Source: Sphingomonadaceae bacterium (GTDB lineage: Bacteria > Pseudomonadota > Alphaproteobacteria > Sphingomonadales > Sphingomonadaceae). From it: a stretch of DNA of 50,241 nucleotides. Below the pieces are notes generated by a model. It saw only the letters and a list, made by a program, of their open reading frames with translations. It did no database searches and was not told the origin of the DNA. The DNA lies in assembly GCA_947473355.1 (NCBI GenBank), contig CANJCQ010000023.1:1-50241 (forward strand), read 5' to 3'. The stretch's first letter is position 1. Each line of letters opens with the position of its first letter. Made by a program: the position numbers and the translations under genes. Shown in pieces: positions 7,882-16,325 of this stretch.

Positions 7882-9126
7882 ATGGAAGCCCTATCCCCCG
7901 CCGTCCCGACCCCTGCCCATATCCCGCCTGAGGCGGTTTACGATTTCGACATGCGCGTCGATCCGGGCCTGCTGGCCAATCCGCACGAGCGCCTGCGCGA
8001 GATCCTGCGCGATGCGCCGCCGGTGTTCTGGACGCCGCGCAATGGCGGACGCTGGATCGTGATGGGTTATTCCGAAATCTATGAAGCAGCGCGCGATCCC
8101 GAGCGCTTCACCAGCACTTTCATGCCGCCCGAACAGATGAAGGCAGTGATGGCGATGATGCCAGCCGGCATGCCGCGCGTTCCGCAGGCGACCCCGATCT
8201 CGATGGACCCGCCCGAGCACCCGAAATTTCGCGCGCCCTTGCAGAAGACCTTCAGCCCGCGCGCCGCGATGCAGCAGATCGAGGACATCCGCGCCCTGAC
8301 CGACAAGCTGATCGACGCAGTGATCGATCAGGGTCACTGTGATTTCATCCCCGATATTGCCGTGCCGCTGCCAGTGACGATCTTCCTGGGCCTGATGGGA
8401 CTGCCGGTTGACCGGTTGCCGGAATTCCGCGTGCTGGTGCAGGAATTCCTCGCCAATACCGGCGCCGATCCAATGGCTTCGGGCAGGCTGTTTCGCAGGG
8501 TGGCCGATGCCATGCTGCCCGTAATCATGGCGCGCAAGGACGATCCCAAGGACGATATTATCAGCCTGCTGTGGCAGACCGAGATCGAAGGCGAGACCAT
8601 GTCGGTGGAGCTGATGGAAGACTACTGCGTCCTCCTGTTCATCGCCGGGCTCGACACGGTGATCAACGGCATGGGTTTTGCCGTGCGCCATATGGCAATG
8701 CATCCCGAGCTGCAGGCCCAGCTGCGCGCCGAGCCCGATCTGATCACAGAGGCGGCTGAGGAAATGCTGCGGCGCTACAGCTTCGCCGTGCCGCAGCGCC
8801 GCATCAACAAGGATTGCAGTTTTGCGGGTTGGGACATGAAGGAGAACGAGTGGCTGGTGCTCTATTACCCCGGTGCCAATCTCGATTCGCGCGAATTTGC
8901 GAGCCCTGAGAATTTCGACCTGACCCGCGAGAACAAGGTCCACCTGGCGTTCGGCGCCGGCGTCCACCGCTGCCTCGGCGCGCATCTGGCGCGGGTCGAA
9001 TTGCAGGTGCTCTATCAGCAGATATTGAAGCGTCTGCCAGAGTTCCGGCTCGATCCGGACAAGCATGCGACCTACCATGCGGGCAATATCATCGCCATGG
9101 ATTCGCTGCCGATCAGGTGGGATTGA
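7882..9126 (+). CDS. Cytochrome P450, P450cam (CYP101)-like
   Basis: A 414-residue soluble class I P450. The heme ligand is in AFGAGVHRCLG (Cys about 364), the I-helix oxygen motif is FIAGLDTVING, and the K-helix ExxR is EEMLRRYS. The N-terminus (VYDFDM, then TPRNGGRWIVMGYSEI) and the C-terminus (SLPIRWD) match the layout of camphor hydroxylase P450cam closely, so a terpenoid-like or alicyclic substrate is plausible. The start ATG 7882 has AAGGAGC 7 bases upstream. No ferredoxin or ferredoxin reductase gene lies in the window. A paralogue with the same N- and C-terminal style is at 29923. Confidence 0.93.
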   Translation: MEALSPAVPTPAHIPPEAVYDFDMRVDPGLLANPHERLREILRDAPPVFWTPRNGGRWIVMGYSEIYEAARDPERFTSTFMPPEQMKAVMAMMPAGMPRVPQATPISMDPPEHPKFRAPLQKTFSPRAAMQQIEDIRALTDKLIDAVIDQGHCDFIPDIAVPLPVTIFLGLMGLPVDRLPEFRVLVQEFLANTGADPMASGRLFRRVADAMLPVIMARKDDPKDDIISLLWQTEIEGETMSVELMEDYCVLLFIAGLDTVINGMGFAVRHMAMHPELQAQLRAEPDLITEAAEEMLRRYSFAVPQRRINKDCSFAGWDMKENEWLVLYYPGANLDSREFASPENFDLTRENKVHLAFGAGVHRCLGAHLARVELQVLYQQILKRLPEFRLDPDKHATYHAGNIIAMDSLPIRWD

Positions 9127-9155
9127 GCGGGGCAAGCGCATTTCTCCAAAACCCA

Positions 9156-9316
9156 CTCCTCTCCCCTCGCGGGAGAGGATAGCGAAAGCTTGCCCCGAAG
9201 GGGCTAGCGCAGCTTGGAGAGGGGGCGGAGGAGCGCTCCTTCGCCCCCCTCTCAAACTACGACTAGGCCGCTGCGCGACCAAGCCTTCGTATCCTCTCCC
9301 GCAAGGGGAGAGGAGC
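9156..9316. repeat. Paired-palindrome intergenic element, copy a
   Basis: The left arm contains CTCCTCTCCCCTCGCGGGAG and the right arm reads as its inverse complement (CCTCTCCCGCAAGGGGAGAG). Each arm is itself a hairpin. A second inverted pair lies inside (GGAGAGGGGGCG with CGCCCCCCTCTC). The whole 160 bases could fold as one long stem. It sits between two convergent genes, the P450 and the TonB receptor. Four similar elements occur at 32941, 35975, 45601 and 49872. Confidence 0.8.
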
Positions 9317-9329
9317 GCACTCCACGCCC

Positions 9330-9369
9330 AAAAAAGCCCGGCTGCGCATCCACGCAGCCGGGCTTTTTT
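9330..9369. terminator. Bidirectional intrinsic terminator
   Basis: A perfect 17-bp stem, AAAAAAGCCCGGCTGCG at 9330-9346 against its complement at 9353-9369, with a 6-base loop. The stem is GC-rich in the middle and has A-tract and T-tract flanks on both strands, the classic form of a terminator that works in both directions. It serves the plus-strand P450 and the minus-strand TonB receptor, whose stop codon is 18 bases further on. Confidence 0.9.
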
Positions 9370-9386
9370 GTTGCTCGGAAATCAGA

Positions 9387-11915
9387 TCAGAACTTGTAGC
9401 CGACCGTTCCGCCGAAGCTCAGCGGTTCGCCGATCGGCTGATAGGTGCCCGAGCTCGTCAGCGGGTTGTAGTGGACCCGATAGAACTTGTTGGTCAGGTT
9501 GTTGCCCCAGGCGCGGACAAAATAGTGATTGGTCGGATCGGTCCAGGTGACAGAGGCATTGACCAGGGCAAAGGCCTCCTGCCGGGCGCGCTGTTCGTTG
9601 GCGCGGGCCAGATAGGGAGTTCCCGCAGCGCCCGCTGCGTTAAAGGCAGCATTGTTGTCTGGCAGGGCATTCGGGTTGGCCAACAGCTTGGCGTTGAACG
9701 TTGCGCCGGCTTCACCGCCCCAGATCGAGGGGTTGGTAACGACATAGCTATCGGTATATTTGACATTGGCCGCGATCCGGATGCCCCCATCACCCTTGGG
9801 AATGTTGTATTCAAAGCCAATAAACCCGGCGAAATTCGGGGCACGCGCCATCTGCATTCCCGAAATATCCTGTTGCAGGCCTGTGTTCTGGAATGTCTTG
9901 AGCGGATCGGAACTGGTGTTGAAGCCTGCCGCAGCCGGATTGACACCGGTGCCGGAAAACACCGAGCCCGGGCCATAGCGGGCATGCAGGTAAGTTGCGC
10001 CGCCGCGAATTGTGAAGTTGTCCGTCGCCTTGAAATCAAAGTTGGCTTCTACGCCATAGATCTTGGCGCTGGGCAGGTTGGCCAGCACAACCAGTGCTGT
10101 CGCCACAGGCGGGGTGCCAACTTGGATGACCTGCGTGTTGCTGACCTGGAGATCCTTGTATTTGGAATAGAAGGCAGCGATGTCGAAGCGAAAGCGGCGA
10201 CCGGCTGACTTCAGCCCCAGTTCGAAGGCATTGACGGTTTCCTGCTTCACGTCGCGCCAGAGATCAGGATTGTCACTGGGAACCGCGCCGTTCCATTCGC
10301 CGCCGCGGAAGCCACTGGTATATGAAGCGTAGATATTGGTTCCCGGGCTGATCTCGTAGCGGATCGATGCGCCCGGCGTGAACCTGCTATAGTGCGATGA
10401 ACGGGCCGAAGACCGGGGCACGAAGACGCCGCCTACGGTAGCGCCACATGCAAGACCGGCATTGGTTTCCCCCGCTATCGAATAGGGGCATGTTGTAGGC
10501 AGCCCCGTGACCACCGAGTAATTTACCTTGTAGCCAGCAACGTTCTGGGTCTCTTCGCTGTAACGTCCGCCAACCTTGATGCTCAGGCGATCGGTGGCAT
10601 GGAAGGTTGCGTCGGCAAAGACTGCCCAAGCCTTCTTGGTCCTGAAGAAAAAGGTGTCAGAAGCCCTCTTGTAGTCGGCCAGCGGGACAGTGGTTGTCGC
10701 CGGATTTACCGCCGCGCCGGCATAGGCAAAAGCCGAGCTCGGGGTATTTGGATCATAGTTGAATTTGATGTTGTAGTAGTTTCCGCCGACAATCAGATCA
10801 AAATTCTTTGCCGTATCGAAAGTGAAATCGACCGATTCCTGGATAGTCCGGTCCTTGAGATCACTGGGGGAAAAGCTGTCAGGAACGTAGCTTCCGCCGA
10901 AATCGAACCGCGTCAGCAGCTTGGCAACCGAATAGCCGGTGATCGACCGCAATTTTCCTATGCCGGTATCCAGCTCAAGCTTGAGCGAACCTTCGTTCTG
11001 CCGATAATTGAGATCGAAGACATCGCCTGCAACTTCGCCCAGCCCGGTGGGCCGGGTGTCGCGCCCGGTACCAGCCGTATAAGCGGCGGCAACGTTTTCG
11101 ATCGGTGTGAAAACAACCCCGCGCCCGTCGTTGGCATGGGTGTAATTGTAAGCCAGAGTAGCTGTGAAAGTTTCACTCAGGTCAAATTTCAGTTTCGCAC
11201 GGATCGACTCCTGCCGCAGTGGAAGGCCCCGGCCGCTGAACTGGCCCGGGGTCGTGCGGCTGGCGATCTTGTAATAGCCATCGGTGTGGCGCAAAGTGCC
11301 AGCCAGGCTGAAGCCGACCTTGTCGCCAAGCGGACCGGAGATTGAGACACGCCCGCGATAGTCGTTGAACTTCGCATAGGTCGCTTCGACAGAGCCCTTC
11401 ATCTCGCTGCCCGGATCGATGGTGTTGATCAGGATCGCGCCGCCCGTGGCGTTGCGGCCATAGAGCGTGCCTTGCGGACCTTTCAGGATCTGGATGTCCT
11501 GCACATTGGGCAAGTCCATGTTGATGACCTGCGGGGTCGCCTCATAAAGCCCGTCGACGAAGACCGCGACATTGTTTTCATAAGCGCCGGCCGCCAGCGA
11601 TGAGATGCCGCGAATGGCGGGCTGCGGATAGGAACCGCCCTGGTTGAGCTGGAAGCCCGAGGTCACGTTCGCCAGGTCGCGGATGGTATTGATGCCCGAA
11701 TTGGCCAGCGTCGCCGCCGTGACAACCTGCACTGTCATCGGCACTTCTTCGAGCTTTTCATTGCGCCGCTGGGCGGTGACGATGATGTCGTTGCTATTGG
11801 TTTCTTCTGCCACAGCGCCCTGCGCCATGGCGGGGGCGGCCCAGAACGGCATGGCCAGCGAAGCGCCGCACAGCAGCATCGCCACGTTCAGCCGGTTTCC
11901 TTGAAAAGTGCGCAT
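9387..11915 (-). CDS. TonB-dependent receptor
   Basis: An 842-residue outer-membrane receptor. It has a signal peptide (about residues 1-32, cleaved near APAMAQG), a short N-terminal stretch NDIIVTAQRRNEKLEEVP, and a plug domain with VFVDGLYEA and ILKGPQGTLYGRNATGGAI. A beta-barrel follows, ending in GGTVGYKF with the terminal Phe needed for assembly. Such receptors import bulky or scarce substrates using TonB energy. The start ATG 11915 has GGAGGAG 6-7 bases upstream; the ORF extends to 11978 but without better signals. A good minus-strand promoter lies at 12060-12088. The neighbouring catabolic genes suggest an organic substrate rather than iron, but this is inference. Confidence 0.92.
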   Translation of the reverse strand: MRTFQGNRLNVAMLLCGASLAMPFWAAPAMAQGAVAEETNSNDIIVTAQRRNEKLEEVPMTVQVVTAATLANSGINTIRDLANVTSGFQLNQGGSYPQPAIRGISSLAAGAYENNVAVFVDGLYEATPQVINMDLPNVQDIQILKGPQGTLYGRNATGGAILINTIDPGSEMKGSVEATYAKFNDYRGRVSISGPLGDKVGFSLAGTLRHTDGYYKIASRTTPGQFSGRGLPLRQESIRAKLKFDLSETFTATLAYNYTHANDGRGVVFTPIENVAAAYTAGTGRDTRPTGLGEVAGDVFDLNYRQNEGSLKLELDTGIGKLRSITGYSVAKLLTRFDFGGSYVPDSFSPSDLKDRTIQESVDFTFDTAKNFDLIVGGNYYNIKFNYDPNTPSSAFAYAGAAVNPATTTVPLADYKRASDTFFFRTKKAWAVFADATFHATDRLSIKVGGRYSEETQNVAGYKVNYSVVTGLPTTCPYSIAGETNAGLACGATVGGVFVPRSSARSSHYSRFTPGASIRYEISPGTNIYASYTSGFRGGEWNGAVPSDNPDLWRDVKQETVNAFELGLKSAGRRFRFDIAAFYSKYKDLQVSNTQVIQVGTPPVATALVVLANLPSAKIYGVEANFDFKATDNFTIRGGATYLHARYGPGSVFSGTGVNPAAAGFNTSSDPLKTFQNTGLQQDISGMQMARAPNFAGFIGFEYNIPKGDGGIRIAANVKYTDSYVVTNPSIWGGEAGATFNAKLLANPNALPDNNAAFNAAGAAGTPYLARANEQRARQEAFALVNASVTWTDPTNHYFVRAWGNNLTNKFYRVHYNPLTSSGTYQPIGEPLSFGGTVGYKF

Positions 11916-12059
11916 TGATTTCTCCTCCGTTATCGCGGGAGAATTCAGGAAAGGCACAGCCGCTCTGCAGTTTCGCAAATGCGGATGTTAGTGCCTCCTG
12001 ATCCCCCCTGTTCAAACCCTGTGCCCCGGGCATTAAAACCCGACTGCGTCATGCGCCGT

Positions 12060-12088
12060 TTTATAGGCGTTCAACCTGAGTTTCGCAA
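12060..12088 (-). promoter_or_regulatory. Sigma-70-type promoter of the TonB receptor gene
   Basis: On the minus strand a TTGCGA hexamer (12083-12088) and a TATAAA hexamer (12060-12065) are separated by exactly 17 bases. Transcription would begin near 12053, giving a leader of roughly 140 bases before the receptor ATG at 11915. An inverted repeat lies just upstream at 12108-12122. Confidence 0.55.
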
Positions 12089-12107
12089 TGGGCGACCGGG
12101 CAGAAAA

Positions 12108-12122
12108 TTGAATTTTATTCAA
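12108..12122. promoter_or_regulatory. Inverted repeat TTGAAT-TTT-ATTCAA, possible operator
   Basis: Perfect 6-bp arms around a 3-base centre, placed about 20 bases upstream of the -35 box of the TonB receptor promoter, a usual place for an activator. A second, weaker pair TTGC..GCAA follows at 12126-12139. The half-site TTGAAT also appears in a palindrome upstream of the second TonB receptor (20836-20847). The TetR gene downstream at 12150 is a candidate binder, but there is no direct evidence. Confidence 0.4.
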
Positions 12123-12149
12123 CTATTGCTTTTATGCAACACTTGGCAG

Positions 12150-12779
12150 TCAATCTGCTGGTTCGCGCGGCCTCTCGCCGAACAATCCGCCAGCCAGCAG
12201 CCGGGCATATGCACGCATTACCGCGCCGTCCGGTGGCTGTGCCGGCCCGAAGCGCTGGCCCAGATAAGAGCGCGCGCCCATCAGCATGTGGACCACCACT
12301 TCAAGCTCAAGGTCGCTGAACGCGTCCAGCTCGCCGCGATCACGCGCGCGGATCAGGATACGGTGATAGGGCCCGGCGATATTGGCGATATGGCGCTGGA
12401 AGGCCTCAGGCGCAGCGAATTCGGCCTCGTTGAGGATACGCAGGAAGCCCGGATTTTCGGCGAGATAATCGAACCATGCCTCAAAGCGGGCAAGTTCGCG
12501 CGGCGCTTCCGGCCGGATCGCTGCAGTGCGGTCCTGAATGGCGCGGGCCATCTGCTGGCCGAGTTCTGGCAACAGGCTGTCGAGCAGGGCCTGACGGCTG
12601 GCGAAATGGTTATAGAACGTGCCCTGCGCCACGCCTGCCGCATCCGTGATCCGCGCGACTGATGCCTCGGCATAGCCGCGTTCACCAACGATCCTTGCCG
12701 CGGCATCGAACAGGCGCTGGCGCACGGCCTGGTTGCGCTCGGCCCGGCTGGGTTTGCGGATCGCGGCGTGGCTGTTCAT
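12150..12779 (-). CDS. TetR/AcrR-family transcriptional regulator
   Basis: A 209-residue repressor with an N-terminal TetR helix-turn-helix: LFDAAARIVGERGY at about residues 23-36, then ITDAAGVAQGTFYNHFASRQ at about 45-64. The C-terminal ligand domain is variable and gives no ligand clue. The start ATG 12779 overlaps the stop of the acyl-CoA synthetase gene as ATGA, so the regulator is made from the same transcript and can feed back on it. The palindromes at 14291-14324 in the divergent promoter region are its most likely operators. An acyl-CoA ligand is an inference from the neighbours. Confidence 0.88.
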   Translation of the reverse strand: MNSHAAIRKPSRAERNQAVRQRLFDAAARIVGERGYAEASVARITDAAGVAQGTFYNHFASRQALLDSLLPELGQQMARAIQDRTAAIRPEAPRELARFEAWFDYLAENPGFLRILNEAEFAAPEAFQRHIANIAGPYHRILIRARDRGELDAFSDLELEVVVHMLMGARSYLGQRFGPAQPPDGAVMRAYARLLAGGLFGERPREPAD

Positions 12780-14275
12780 GGCAGTTCACCGCCGAGGGCA
12801 GCGCGGAGCTCGCGTTTGAGCACTTTGCCCGAGGCGCTGCGCGGCAGGCTTTCGGCAAAGGTGACCCGGTCGGGCACTTTGAAACCGGCCAGATGTGCGC
12901 GGCAGTGGTCGCGCACGGCCGCTTCACTCAGCGACTGGCCGGGGTGGAGCACGACAACCCCATGCGGCCGCTCGCCCCAGCGTGCATCCGCCACGCCGAT
13001 CACCGCGCAATCGAGCACTTGCGGCAATTGCTGGATCACCCGTTCGACTTCGGACGAGGCAATGTTTTCGCCGCCCGAGATGATCAGGTCCTTGATCCGG
13101 TCAGTGAGGAACAGGAAGCCTTCAGGGTCGAGATAGCCCGCATCGCCAGTGCGCAGCCAGAGGCCCCAGAAGCTCGCTGCAGTCTTGTCCGGCGCGTTCC
13201 AGTAGCCTTGCGTCACCTTCGCGCCGCGAATGCAGACTTCGCCCTCTTCGCCTGCTGGCAATGCCCGGCCCGCCTCGTCGCGGATTTCGATATCGACCTG
13301 CGGCAAGGCCCGGCCGACCGAGCCGATCCTGTCAATCTCGCGGCCCGCCTCCATCAGGGTATCGCCGCCGCAGGTTTCGGTCAGGCCATAGGCGTCGATG
13401 TAGCGGGCATTGGCAAAGGTTTCGGCAAAGGCATGGATGCGCGCCTCGGGGGTGCGCTCGCCGCCGCCGATCAGCCATTGCAGCGAGGCGACATCGCGCG
13501 GGCTCTCGCGCTGCGCATCGATCAGGGCCGCGGCCATGACTGGTGCGGTCCAGGCGCAGGTCAGGCCAAGCTCAGCGATCAGATCAAGTGCGCCGCTTGC
13601 GTCAAAATCCCGCTGGATCGCCAGCATGCCCCCGGCCCACAGCACCGCCAGTCCGGGCAGATCAAACGCCCCGACATGGTAAAGCGGACCCACCACCAGC
13701 AGCCGCGTGGCGCGCGACAGGCCCAGCTCGAGGATCTGGTCGGCGCTCTTGGCGTAGAAATTGCGGTAGGTGTGCATCACGCCCTTGGGGTGAGCAGTGG
13801 TGCCTGAGGTGTACATGATCCGCATCAGGTCGGCTTCGCTGACTTGGGCCATCGCCGCATCGCCCAAGCCAGTTGCCAGCAAGGAGCTGTCGCTCTGGGC
13901 CTCCGGCGTCACGATCACCAACGAGGGCACAGCCGCCTGCCAGCCCGCCAGTTCCACGTCGCAAAACAGCAGCACCGCGCCGCTGTCGCGCAGAATGAAA
14001 TCGACTTCATCGCGGGCCAGCCGGAAGTTGATCGGCACCAGCACCGCGCCCAAGTGACTGACGGCCAGCGCAATTTCGATGAAGGCGGCGCTATTCTTCA
14101 TCAGCAGCGCAACCCGGTCGGCCTTGCCTATCCCGCGGGTGCGCAGCATCCCCGCTACCCCGCCAATCCGTCGCCACAATTCGCCATAGCTGACCACACT
14201 GCCGCCATAGGCAAGCGCCGCCCGGTCAGGCTCTCGCAGCGCATGATGGCGCACAAGGCGGGACAGGTTGGGCAT
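12776..14275 (-). CDS. AMP-binding acyl-CoA synthetase
   Basis: A 499-residue ANL-superfamily ligase that activates a carboxylic acid with ATP and CoA. It carries the P-loop MYTSGTTAHPKGVMHTY, the A5 motif AYGLTETCGG, the hinge TGDAGYLDPEGFLFLTDRIK, the ISGGENIASSEVE motif, and the catalytic Lys motif PRSASGKVLKREL near the C-terminus. All key motifs are intact. It starts at 14275, 81 bases from the divergent E1 alpha gene, and is coupled to the TetR gene at its 3' end. The substrate cannot be told from sequence; medium/long-chain or ring-bearing acids are typical. Confidence 0.92.
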   Translation of the reverse strand: MPNLSRLVRHHALREPDRAALAYGGSVVSYGELWRRIGGVAGMLRTRGIGKADRVALLMKNSAAFIEIALAVSHLGAVLVPINFRLARDEVDFILRDSGAVLLFCDVELAGWQAAVPSLVIVTPEAQSDSSLLATGLGDAAMAQVSEADLMRIMYTSGTTAHPKGVMHTYRNFYAKSADQILELGLSRATRLLVVGPLYHVGAFDLPGLAVLWAGGMLAIQRDFDASGALDLIAELGLTCAWTAPVMAAALIDAQRESPRDVASLQWLIGGGERTPEARIHAFAETFANARYIDAYGLTETCGGDTLMEAGREIDRIGSVGRALPQVDIEIRDEAGRALPAGEEGEVCIRGAKVTQGYWNAPDKTAASFWGLWLRTGDAGYLDPEGFLFLTDRIKDLIISGGENIASSEVERVIQQLPQVLDCAVIGVADARWGERPHGVVVLHPGQSLSEAAVRDHCRAHLAGFKVPDRVTFAESLPRSASGKVLKRELRAALGGELP

Positions 14276-14290
14276 GGGCCTCCACCAAAA

Positions 14291-14313
14291 ATGAATAGTG
14301 ACTCATGATTCAT
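14291..14313. promoter_or_regulatory. 23-bp imperfect palindrome, likely TetR operator
   Basis: ATGAAT at the left and ATTCAT at the right flank a central TGACTCA, with only the two linking dinucleotides (AG/TG) unmatched. It lies between the divergent CoA ligase (start 14275) and E1 alpha (start 14357) genes, where a repressor would control both operons. The linked TetR gene at 12150 is the obvious candidate. Confidence 0.55.
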
Positions 14314-14324
14314 AATTGATTATG
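14311..14324. promoter_or_regulatory. 14-bp palindrome CATAAT-TG-ATTATG
   Basis: A perfect palindrome directly next to the 23-bp site, sharing its last three bases. CATAAT also resembles a -10 hexamer for the plus-strand operon, although no good -35 is seen. It could be a second regulator site or part of one extended operator. Confidence 0.4.
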
Positions 14325-14356
14325 GCATCTCCCGCAAGCAGGAGCGATTCGACGCG

Positions 14357-15343
14357 ATGCCACTCACCGGGACAGGCGAAGACGGGAACGCAGCATTGCT
14401 GCGCAGCTACGAACAGCTGCTGGTGATCCGCCGCTGCGAAGAGCGGCTGCAACGGCTGTTTGCCGAGGGCGAAGTGCCCGGCTTCATCCACCTCGGCGTG
14501 GGCCAGGAAGCGATTTCAGTCGGGGTGATGAGCGCGCTTGGGCCTGCCGACACCTTGGCCTCAACTCATCGCGGCCATGGCCACGCGCTGGCCAAAGGCA
14601 TGCCGCTCGACGGCTTTTTTGCCGAACTGCTGGCGCGCGATACGGGGGTGTGCCGGGGGCGCGGCGGATCGATGCATGTCGCGGACATGAGCATTGGCAT
14701 GCTGGGCGCCAATGGCATCGTCGGCGCCGGGCTATCCATCGCCACCGGCAGCGCGCTGGCGCACAAGCTCCGGAAGAACGGCCAGATCGCCGTCTCCTTC
14801 TTCGGCGACGGTGCGCTGGCCGAGGGACTACTGCACGAATGCGGCAACATGGCCGCGCTGATGAAGCTGCCGCTGCTGCTGGTTTGCGAGGCCAATGGCT
14901 GGAGCGAATTCTCGCCCGTCTCCAGCCAGATCGCCTTCGATCTGGCGAAATGGAGCGAGGCCTATGGAATTGCCTACCGCAAGATCGATGGCAACGATGT
15001 GGTCGCGGTCGCAGAGGCGGCGGCGGAACTGACCGGGCTGATCCGCAGCGGCGGCGGACCGGCGCTGCTCACCTGCACCACTGATCGCTGGCGCGGCCAT
15101 TTCGAGGGCGACGCGCAGAAATACCGCAGTTCTGACGAGCCCGCACCGCGCGATCCGATCGTGGTGGCAGGGGAGCATCTGGCGGCAGCAGGCGTGGCCA
15201 CGCAACGCCTCACCCAGATCGCCGCGCGCGTCGAAAGCGAAATCGAGGAGGCCATCGTGGCAGCCCGCGCCGCGCCGCCTGCCCGCTTCGATGCCGCACT
15301 GGCCGATGTTTACACGGCTGCCAGTATCGGGGTGGCGATCTGA
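14357..15343 (+). CDS. 2-oxoacid/acetoin-type dehydrogenase E1, alpha subunit
   Basis: A 328-residue thiamine-diphosphate E1 alpha subunit, of the AcoA/PdhA/BkdA1 class. The ThDP motif runs from GDGALAEGLLHECGN (about residues 150-164) to Asn180 in VCEANGWSE. The conserved HRGHGHALAKG region near 71-81 is present. With the beta subunit it would decarboxylate a 2-oxoacid, or cleave an acetoin-like ketol, and hand the acyl group to a lipoyl arm. It is first in a plus-strand operon; its stop overlaps the next start as TGATG. The preferred substrate (acetoin, pyruvate or branched-chain oxoacid) cannot be settled by reading. Confidence 0.9.
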   Translation: MPLTGTGEDGNAALLRSYEQLLVIRRCEERLQRLFAEGEVPGFIHLGVGQEAISVGVMSALGPADTLASTHRGHGHALAKGMPLDGFFAELLARDTGVCRGRGGSMHVADMSIGMLGANGIVGAGLSIATGSALAHKLRKNGQIAVSFFGDGALAEGLLHECGNMAALMKLPLLLVCEANGWSEFSPVSSQIAFDLAKWSEAYGIAYRKIDGNDVVAVAEAAAELTGLIRSGGGPALLTCTTDRWRGHFEGDAQKYRSSDEPAPRDPIVVAGEHLAAAGVATQRLTQIAARVESEIEEAIVAARAAPPARFDAALADVYTAASIGVAI

Positions 15344-16323
15344 TGGCCCAGCTCCGCTATGGCGCCGCCATCGGCCAGGCATTGGCTGATGCCATGCAGG
15401 ACGATCCCACAGTCGTGATCATGGGCGAGGATATCGCCGGAGCGGGCGGCTCTTTCGGGATCACCCGCGGCCTGCTTGACAAGTTCGGACCCGAACGCGT
15501 GATCGACACCCCGATCTCCGAGGCGGCGATTGCCGGCATGGCCGTCGGCGCGGCGATGAGCGGGCTCAAACCCGTGCTCGAAATCATGTTCATGGATTTC
15601 ACCACACTGGCGATGGACGCCATGGTCAATCAGGCCGCCAAGGCCCGCTTCATGTTCGGCGCGCAAGTCTCGGTACCGATGGTGCTGCGCACGCCGCATG
15701 GCGGCGGGCTTTCCGCCGGGCCGCAGCATTCGCAGTGCCTCGAGGCATGGTTCGCGCATGTGCCGGGGCTGAAAGTGGTCTGCCCTTCCGGTCCGGCCAA
15801 TGCCTATGGCCTGCTGCGCGCCGCGATTGCCGATCCCGATCCGGTGGTCTTCGTCGAGCACAAAGGGCTCTATGCGATGCGGGACGAGGTCCCCGAAGTG
15901 CTGGCCCCGATCCCGCTGGGCCAGGCAGCGGTGGTGCGGAGCGGTGAGCATGTCACGGTCGTGGCCTATGGCGCAGCGGTTGCGTTGGCCATGCAGACAG
16001 CAGAGCAATTGGCCAGTGAGAGTATCTCGGTCGAGGTGATCGACCTCCAGACCATCCAGCCGTGGGACGAAGCAGCAGTGCTCGCCTCGCTCGCAAAAAC
16101 CGGCCATCTGGTCGTGGTACATGAAGCCGTTGAAGCCTTCGGCGTCGGCGCGGAAATCGCCGCGCGGATGGCAGAACTGGGTTTTTCCTATCTCAAGGGG
16201 CCGATCGTCAGGGTCGGCGCGCCGTTCATGCCGGTGCCGTTTTCCGCCGAACTCGAAGCCACATACCGCCCTTCGGTGTCCCGCCTCATCGCGGCCGTCC
16301 GCAAGGCGCTGGGGAAGGAATGA
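15343..16323 (+). CDS. 2-oxoacid/acetoin-type dehydrogenase E1, beta subunit
   Basis: A 326-residue E1 beta subunit (AcoB/PdhB class). Signatures are VIMGEDIAGAGGSFGITRGL (residues 24-43), DTPISEAAIAGMAVGAAMSG (about 56-75), FGAQVSVPMVLRTPHGGG, and a transketolase C-terminal domain with VEVIDLQTIQPWDE. The Glu of ISEAAI that activates ThDP is conserved. It is translationally coupled to the alpha subunit. No E2 acyltransferase or E3 lipoamide dehydrogenase follows; only a bare lipoyl domain does. Confidence 0.9.
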   Translation: MAQLRYGAAIGQALADAMQDDPTVVIMGEDIAGAGGSFGITRGLLDKFGPERVIDTPISEAAIAGMAVGAAMSGLKPVLEIMFMDFTTLAMDAMVNQAAKARFMFGAQVSVPMVLRTPHGGGLSAGPQHSQCLEAWFAHVPGLKVVCPSGPANAYGLLRAAIADPDPVVFVEHKGLYAMRDEVPEVLAPIPLGQAAVVRSGEHVTVVAYGAAVALAMQTAEQLASESISVEVIDLQTIQPWDEAAVLASLAKTGHLVVVHEAVEAFGVGAEIAARMAELGFSYLKGPIVRVGAPFMPVPFSAELEATYRPSVSRLIAAVRKALGKE

Positions 16324-16325
16324 CC

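Noticed and set aside
7891..9282. 463-codon minus-strand frame opposite the P450
   Set aside because: It is the mirror of the P450 codon pattern, with low-complexity His/Arg/Gly composition and no recognisable domain.
9156..9316. Small RNA gene or riboswitch
   Set aside because: The long self-complementary design recurs in several places with different sequence and at gene ends, so a repeat element explains it better.
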